From assembly GCA_013314865.1 (NCBI GenBank), contig JABUEV010000070.1, positions 1 through 8,905 on the forward strand: 8,905 nucleotides of DNA, given 5' to 3'. Position 1 is the stretch's first letter, and each line of letters starts with the position of its first letter. Under the pieces are notes generated by a model. That model was not told the origin of the DNA and made no database searches. It worked only from the letters and a program-made list of their open reading frames with translations. A program made the translations under genes and the position numbers. Of the stretch, positions 5,858 to 8,905 are shown one piece after another. The stretch comes from Bacteroidales bacterium. GTDB taxonomy: Bacteria > Bacteroidota > Bacteroidia > Bacteroidales > VadinHA17.

Positions 5858-6337
5858 ATGAAAATGGCTCAAAAAGACAGAATCCTGCTTGAAATGGCGA
5901 TTGAAACCGCTCTTTCAGGAATAGACGAAGGCGGAGGACCGTTTGGTGCAGTTGTTACCTGCGGGGGAAAAGTGATCGCAAAAGAATACAACAAGGTGGT
6001 GAAAATGAGCGATCCGACTGCCCATGCTGAAATACTTGCTATAAGAACAGCCTCAGAACTGCTGAAAACGCACAATCTGAAAGGATGCACTCTCTATTCT
6101 TCATGTGAGCCCTGTCCGATGTGCATAGGTGCAATCTACTGGGCAGGAATAGACAGAGTCGTTTACGCTTCAGACAGGAATCAGGCAGAGGAGGCCGGAT
6201 TTATTGATTCCATGATTTATAATGAAATATCCTCAAATCCTTCTGATAGAAAAATACGTTTCACACAAATCAGAATGGATTCGGCAGAGGAATTGTTCAG
6301 GAAATGGAAAGATACTGAAAACAAGATACCTTACTGA
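5858..6337 (+). CDS. guaD: Guanine deaminase (cytidine-deaminase fold, GuaD type)
   Basis: This 159-residue cytoplasmic enzyme is predicted to hydrolyse guanine to xanthine and ammonia in purine salvage or catabolism. The zinc site is complete: H56-A-E58 (ligand and proton shuttle), with C86 and C89 in PCPMC. Several traits favour guanine deaminase over tRNA adenosine deaminase TadA: GGPFGAVV near 26-33, CEPCPMCIGAIYWA (83-96), EAGFIDSMIY (112-121) with D117 where the B. subtilis enzyme has its second acid D114, and a C-terminal Tyr (NKIPY) that in that enzyme closes the partner active site. Compared from memory with B. subtilis GuaD, all these positions shift by a constant +3. ATG at 5858 is used; ATG at 5864 is also possible. 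A DNA glycosylase gene begins one base after the stop codon. Confidence 0.9.
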   Translation: MKMAQKDRILLEMAIETALSGIDEGGGPFGAVVTCGGKVIAKEYNKVVKMSDPTAHAEILAIRTASELLKTHNLKGCTLYSSCEPCPMCIGAIYWAGIDRVVYASDRNQAEEAGFIDSMIYNEISSNPSDRKIRFTQIRMDSAEELFRKWKDTENKIPY

Positions 6338-6338
6338 C

Positions 6339-6854
6339 ATGGAGCCCGGAACCAGACTTGGAAGAGATTTTTATATCCGTGATGTACTGGAGGTGGCGCC
6401 GGAATTGCCCGGTAAAATTCTGGTTACAAGGGGAACGGATGGCTCATTCATCCGCTCTCAGATAACCGAAGTTGAAGCTTACAGGGGCACTGACGATCTG
6501 GCCTGCCATGCGTCAAAGGGACGAACAGCAAGAACAGAAGTTATGTTCAGCAAAGGAGGACATCTTTATGTTTACCTTGTCTATGGCATGCACTGGATGT
6601 TGAATATCGTAACCGGGGCTGAAAATGATCCTCAGGCAGTACTTATCAGAGGCCTCTCGGATTGTGCCGGACCCGGAAAATTAACCAGATTGCTTGGAAT
6701 TGACAGATCTTTTAACGGCGAGGACCTTGTAAACTCAAAACGAATATGGGTCGAGGATAGCGGATTCAAACCTGAATGCAAAACCGGATTCAGAATCGGA
6801 ATTGACTATGCCGGGGAATACTGGAAAACAAGACCCTGGAGATTCTTCCTGTGA
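6339..6854 (+). CDS. Alkyladenine-type 3-methyladenine DNA glycosylase (MPG/AAG family)
   Basis: The 171-residue product belongs to the MPG/AAG fold. These enzymes flip alkylated purines, hypoxanthine or ethenoadenine out of DNA and cut the glycosidic bond, starting base excision repair. Landmarks: LGRDFYIRDVLEVAPELPGK (7-26), ITEVEAYRGTDDLACHASKG (42-61), FSKGGHLYVYLVYGMHWMLN (70-89), AVLIRGL (100-106), GPGKLTRLLGI (111-121) and a closing RIGIDYAGE...RPWRF. By pattern, E46 matches the human general base E125, with Y48, H57 and Y79 matching the base-stacking Y127, H136 and Y159. The start ATG at 6339 is one base after the guaD stop, so translation is probably coupled. An in-frame ATG at 6222 inside guaD would add 39 residues unlike the family and is rejected. 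Slightly shorter than most bacterial members (about 190-200), but no core element is missing. Confidence 0.93.
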   Translation: MEPGTRLGRDFYIRDVLEVAPELPGKILVTRGTDGSFIRSQITEVEAYRGTDDLACHASKGRTARTEVMFSKGGHLYVYLVYGMHWMLNIVTGAENDPQAVLIRGLSDCAGPGKLTRLLGIDRSFNGEDLVNSKRIWVEDSGFKPECKTGFRIGIDYAGEYWKTRPWRFFL

Positions 6855-6871
6855 AACATGGAGATTTTGCC

Positions 6872-7960
6872 CTAATCTCTCCTGCGCTCTCCAATAATAG
6901 CCAGTCTGAAAAGCTTGTCAAAACTGATATGAAGCGAAAGTGAATTGTCAAATCTCCTGCTGGCGGTAAAATAATATCCTTCAAAACCAAAATAAAAATC
7001 AAAAAAACTTTCAGGGGATAAATTAAGGAAAAGACCTGTTGTGATAATTTTATTGTCTTCAGACGGTTCATTATTATTAACTGACACTGAACAGAAGATA
7101 GGATTTCCGTCAGGAGCATAAAAAGTTTTTCCATTCCACAAGCCAGCCTCAAGTTTCAGTCCTTTAAATGCATATCCGGCTTTAATCCAGTGTGCATGCC
7201 CCTTAATTAATTCAGTGTTTTCTGCACCGTTTAACTGATTGTTAAGTAAAAACAAGTATTCCAACAGCACTTTTCCTTTAATTAAATTGTAACCTGCGCC
7301 AGCCCCGGCCGCCGCAGAAAGGAATGTCTCAACAGGTTCGGGGTAATCTGTGATCTGGCCGCCGTAATGTTTAATAAGCACCTGAAGCGGCACGTCAATC
7401 GTGAGGATGTCTGAAAAAAGGGAAACTGAGTACTGCGCTGACTCTCCTGCAGTGAATATTTCACGGTCACTGCCTCCTTTAAAAATAAAGTTCTCCCAGC
7501 TAACCCATGTATCACTGAAGAAGCGGGAATTATTCACAACCAGCTGAAACCCGTCTTCTGAATAGTTGGTATACATCCTTTCCCTGTAAAATAAAGGATC
7601 GGTCAATCTGTGCCGGTGACTGCCTGAAAGAGTTCCCAGGGTGAACAGGCTGTTTTCAGTTATCTTAAGTGTTGATGAAAACAGAGGTTTAATGCCAACA
7701 TATTTGTCTGTTCCGCTGTAACTTAGAAGATGGGCACCAAGCCTGAGTGTAAGTCTTCCTGATGGCTTATAAACCAGCTCAGGCTGAATAAAATACCCCG
7801 GAAGAGTATAACCTTCAGTCAGAGGTGAATAATATTCGTTGTTTCTTACAAAACTTATGCTTTTGAAACTCAACAATAACGTATCCTTTTCCTGTCCGGC
7901 AAGGTTGAATGGCATCATCAACATTGCGGAAAAGGCTATAATTGAAAGAGCAGATCTCAT
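6872..7960 (-). CDS. Exported protein, probable outer-membrane beta-barrel, function unknown
   Basis: I do not recognise a named family. The 362-residue product starts with a typical signal peptide: M-R-S, a hydrophobic run to about residue 16, then NLAG with likely cleavage near 21-23. The mature part has many short segments of alternating polar and hydrophobic/aromatic residues separated by Gly, Asn and Asp turns, such as LTLRLGAHLLSYSG, YSVSLFSDILTIDVPLQVLI, KVLLEYLFLLNNQL, HWIKAGYAFKGLKLEAGLWNG and FDFYFGFEGYYFTASRRF. That is how outer-membrane beta-strands look, and there is no long hydrophobic helix after the signal. The C-terminus (GERRRD) lacks the terminal aromatic of classic BAM substrates. 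There is a single Cys in the mature part. The gene converges on the glycosylase gene with 17 bp between stop codons and diverges from the DUF2723 gene. A perfect -7 box stands close upstream. Confidence 0.75.
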   Translation of the reverse strand: MRSALSIIAFSAMLMMPFNLAGQEKDTLLLSFKSISFVRNNEYYSPLTEGYTLPGYFIQPELVYKPSGRLTLRLGAHLLSYSGTDKYVGIKPLFSSTLKITENSLFTLGTLSGSHRHRLTDPLFYRERMYTNYSEDGFQLVVNNSRFFSDTWVSWENFIFKGGSDREIFTAGESAQYSVSLFSDILTIDVPLQVLIKHYGGQITDYPEPVETFLSAAAGAGAGYNLIKGKVLLEYLFLLNNQLNGAENTELIKGHAHWIKAGYAFKGLKLEAGLWNGKTFYAPDGNPIFCSVSVNNNEPSEDNKIITTGLFLNLSPESFFDFYFGFEGYYFTASRRFDNSLSLHISFDKLFRLAIIGERRRD

Positions 7961-7977
7961 TCAGGATTTTGTTTTTT

Positions 7978-7985
7978 CAAATGTA
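7978..7985 (-). promoter_or_regulatory. -7 promoter box for the beta-barrel gene
   Basis: The minus strand reads TACATTTG, a perfect TAnnTTTG match, 17 bp upstream of the ATG at 7960. Transcription would begin near 7971, leaving a leader of only about 10 nt. No TTTG stands at the ideal -33 distance; the tandem repeat at 7999-8019 occupies that area instead. Confidence 0.5.
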
Positions 7986-7998
7986 GCAAAATAAGAAG

Positions 7999-8019
7999 CA
8001 AGTTAAAATCAAGTTAAAA
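7999..8019. repeat. Tandem 10-bp direct repeat between divergent genes
   Basis: CAAGTTAAAA occurs at 7999-8008 and 8010-8019, two perfect copies with an 11-bp period, one helical turn apart. They lie just upstream of the beta-barrel -7 box, over its -20 to -40 region, in the 133-bp gap between that gene and the divergent DUF2723 gene. Head-to-tail copies one turn apart are a common layout for a dimeric regulator such as a response regulator. Which protein would bind is unknown. Confidence 0.5.
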
Positions 8020-8022
8020 GGA

Positions 8023-8051
8023 TTTGGATGGTTACTCATATTGTAATTTTT
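8023..8051 (+). promoter_or_regulatory. Candidate promoter for the DUF2723 gene
   Basis: TTTG at 8023-8026 and TAATTTTT at 8044-8051 (seven of eight positions of TAnnTTTG) are separated by 17 bp, slightly shorter than the usual Bacteroidota spacing. Transcription would start near 8058, about 36 nt before the ATG. The similar string TACGTTCTTTG at 8052-8062 is a weaker alternative. Confidence 0.3.
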
Positions 8052-8093
8052 TACGTTCTTTGTTTTTTCATCTTTCAATAAACAGAAGTGTAT

Positions 8094-8905
8094 ATGGAAA
8101 AGATACAGGGAAAATACCGCCGTATCAATTCGATTACAGGATGGATCATGTTTGCAATCTCATCAGTTGTCTATCTTCTTACTCTTGAGCCTACTGTAAG
8201 TTTTTGGGACTGTGGTGAGTTTATATTGTCGGCATTCCGTTTACAGGTGGGACATCCTCCCGGAGCGCCGCTGTTTCTGATGATAGGTCGTGTTGCCACA
8301 ATGTTTGCCGGAGGCGACACCTCAAAAGTGGCTTTGTCGATGAATGCCCTTTCAGCAATTAGCAGCGGCTTTGCAATCATGTTCCTTTTCTGGACAATAA
8401 CCCACCTTGTCAGAAGGGTGACAACTTCAGGCGAAGAAATGTCTGACGAGAAAATTCCTGCAATAATCGGAAGCGGAATCATTGGAGCACTGGCTTATAC
8501 TTTTTCTGACACATTCTGGTTTTCAGCAGTGGAGGGAGAACTGTACGCCCTTTCATCTCTCGTCACAGGACTTGTATTCTGGGGTATGCTGAAATGGGAA
8601 GAGGAGGCTGACAAGCCTTACTCAGGAAGATGGATAATTCTTATTGCATATATTATGGGTCTTGGACTTGGAATTCACAGGCTAAACCTGCTGGTGATTC
8701 CAGTTCTTGTGTTCGTGTATTATTTCAGAAAGCATGAAGTCACAAGAAAAGGTGTAATAAAGACGCTTATTATCTCTGAACTGCTCCTCTGGTTCATGGT
8801 TTTTATACTGGTTCCCGGAGTGATTAAGGTTGCCGGATGGTTTGAACTTCTATTCGTAAATATTTTTGGTCTGCCTTATAATTCAGGGCTCCTGTTTTTC
8901 GTGGC
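8094..8905 (+). CDS. DUF2723 polytopic membrane protein, probable protein O-mannosyltransferase-like (GT-C fold), 3' truncated
   Basis: From ATG 8094 the frame stays open to the window edge, giving 270 residues of what is usually a protein of 900 or more. An in-frame TAA at 8079-8081 limits the start to this ATG or GTG 8088. After a short basic N-terminus comes a first membrane helix (about 16-30). LEPTVSFWDCGEFILSAFRL (31-50) and QVGHPPGAPLFLMIGR (51-66) follow; D39, E42 and H54-P55-P56 are the hallmark residues of the first extracytoplasmic loop. Later elements are more helices, FWFSAVEGELYAL (141-153) and GLGLGIHRLNLL (189-200). DUF2723 is related to TMEM260, a eukaryotic protein O-mannosyltransferase, and to GT-C enzymes that use lipid-linked sugars. 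Bacteroidota glycosylate many exported proteins, so a role in envelope glycosylation is likely but inferred. The soluble C-terminal part lies beyond the window. Confidence 0.9.
   Translation, partial: MEKIQGKYRRINSITGWIMFAISSVVYLLTLEPTVSFWDCGEFILSAFRLQVGHPPGAPLFLMIGRVATMFAGGDTSKVALSMNALSAISSGFAIMFLFWTITHLVRRVTTSGEEMSDEKIPAIIGSGIIGALAYTFSDTFWFSAVEGELYALSSLVTGLVFWGMLKWEEEADKPYSGRWIILIAYIMGLGLGIHRLNLLVIPVLVFVYYFRKHEVTRKGVIKTLIISELLLWFMVFILVPGVIKVAGWFELLFVNIFGLPYNSGLLFFV

Noticed and set aside
5858..6337. TadA (tRNA adenosine deaminase) as the identity of the deaminase gene
   Set aside because: The GFIDSMIY segment, the IGAIYWA context and the C-terminal Tyr fit guanine deaminase; TadA has other residues after PCPMC and a different C-terminus.
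6222..6338. Upstream ATG giving a 210-residue glycosylase
   Set aside because: The extra 39 residues come from the overlapped guaD sequence in another frame and do not resemble the family N-terminus.
6859..6882. Bulged hairpin GGAGATT/AATCTC-T-CC at the convergent glycosylase/beta-barrel junction
   Set aside because: It has only seven pairs with a bulge and no T-run on either strand, so I do not call a terminator.
6790..7152. Minus-strand 120-codon frame inside the beta-barrel gene and glycosylase end
   Set aside because: It overlaps two better-supported genes in other frames, has no recognisable motif, and starts inside the beta-barrel coding region.
8171..8482. Minus-strand 103-codon frame near the right edge
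   Set aside because: It is antisense to the DUF2723 gene, whose conserved motifs are read on the plus strand.
1..8905. Mobile element, phage, CRISPR, toxin-antitoxin or defence genes
   Set aside because: No transposase, integrase, spaced repeats, att-like ends or known defence domains are visible; gene content is core or envelope related.

Overview
The window reads as chromosomal core DNA from a member of the Bacteroidota, probably an environmental Bacteroidales-type lineage. Four things point there. The order rplM-rpsI-rpsB-tsf followed by pyrH-frr is typical of that phylum. None of the eleven visible gene starts has a GGAGG-like Shine-Dalgarno sequence; most are preceded by A/T-rich DNA. 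Perfect TAnnTTTG boxes, the Bacteroidota -7 promoter element, lie upstream of several genes. The flanking genes (a DUF2723 membrane glycosyltransferase, a YgaP-type membrane protein, a large penicillin-acylase-family enzyme) are also common in the phylum. I see no phage, transposon, CRISPR or tRNA/rRNA signature. Lineage below phylum is a guess.

Layout. Bases 2-1111 (+) are the 3' end of a penicillin-acylase-family gene that enters from the left. It converges on a long minus-strand block that reads from right to left: rplM (L13), rpsI (S9), rpsB (S2), tsf (EF-Ts), a 68-residue membrane protein, a strong Rho-independent terminator, then pyrH (UMP kinase) and frr (ribosome recycling factor). 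This block supplies ribosomal proteins, an elongation factor, the first dedicated kinase of UTP/CTP synthesis and the recycling factor. The terminator splits it into two units: rplM through the small membrane protein, and pyrH-frr. frr may have its own promoter as well.

Divergently from rplM, bases 5858-6854 (+) hold a tightly coupled pair: a guanine deaminase (guaD) and, one base after its stop codon, an alkyladenine-type DNA glycosylase. Both act on purine bases. Converging on this pair is a minus-strand gene (6872-7960) for a secreted, probably outer-membrane beta-barrel protein of unknown function. From 8094 to the right edge (+) is the N-terminal part of a DUF2723 polytopic membrane protein, related to protein O-mannosyltransferases.

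The window is mostly housekeeping and I found no convincing new multi-gene system. The observations most worth a second look are an interrupted hairpin in the rpsB leader, a long acidic C-terminal tail on S2, the guaD/glycosylase coupling, a helically phased direct repeat between the beta-barrel and DUF2723 genes, repeat elements in the pyrH and frr leaders, and unusual residues in RRF and EF-Ts.
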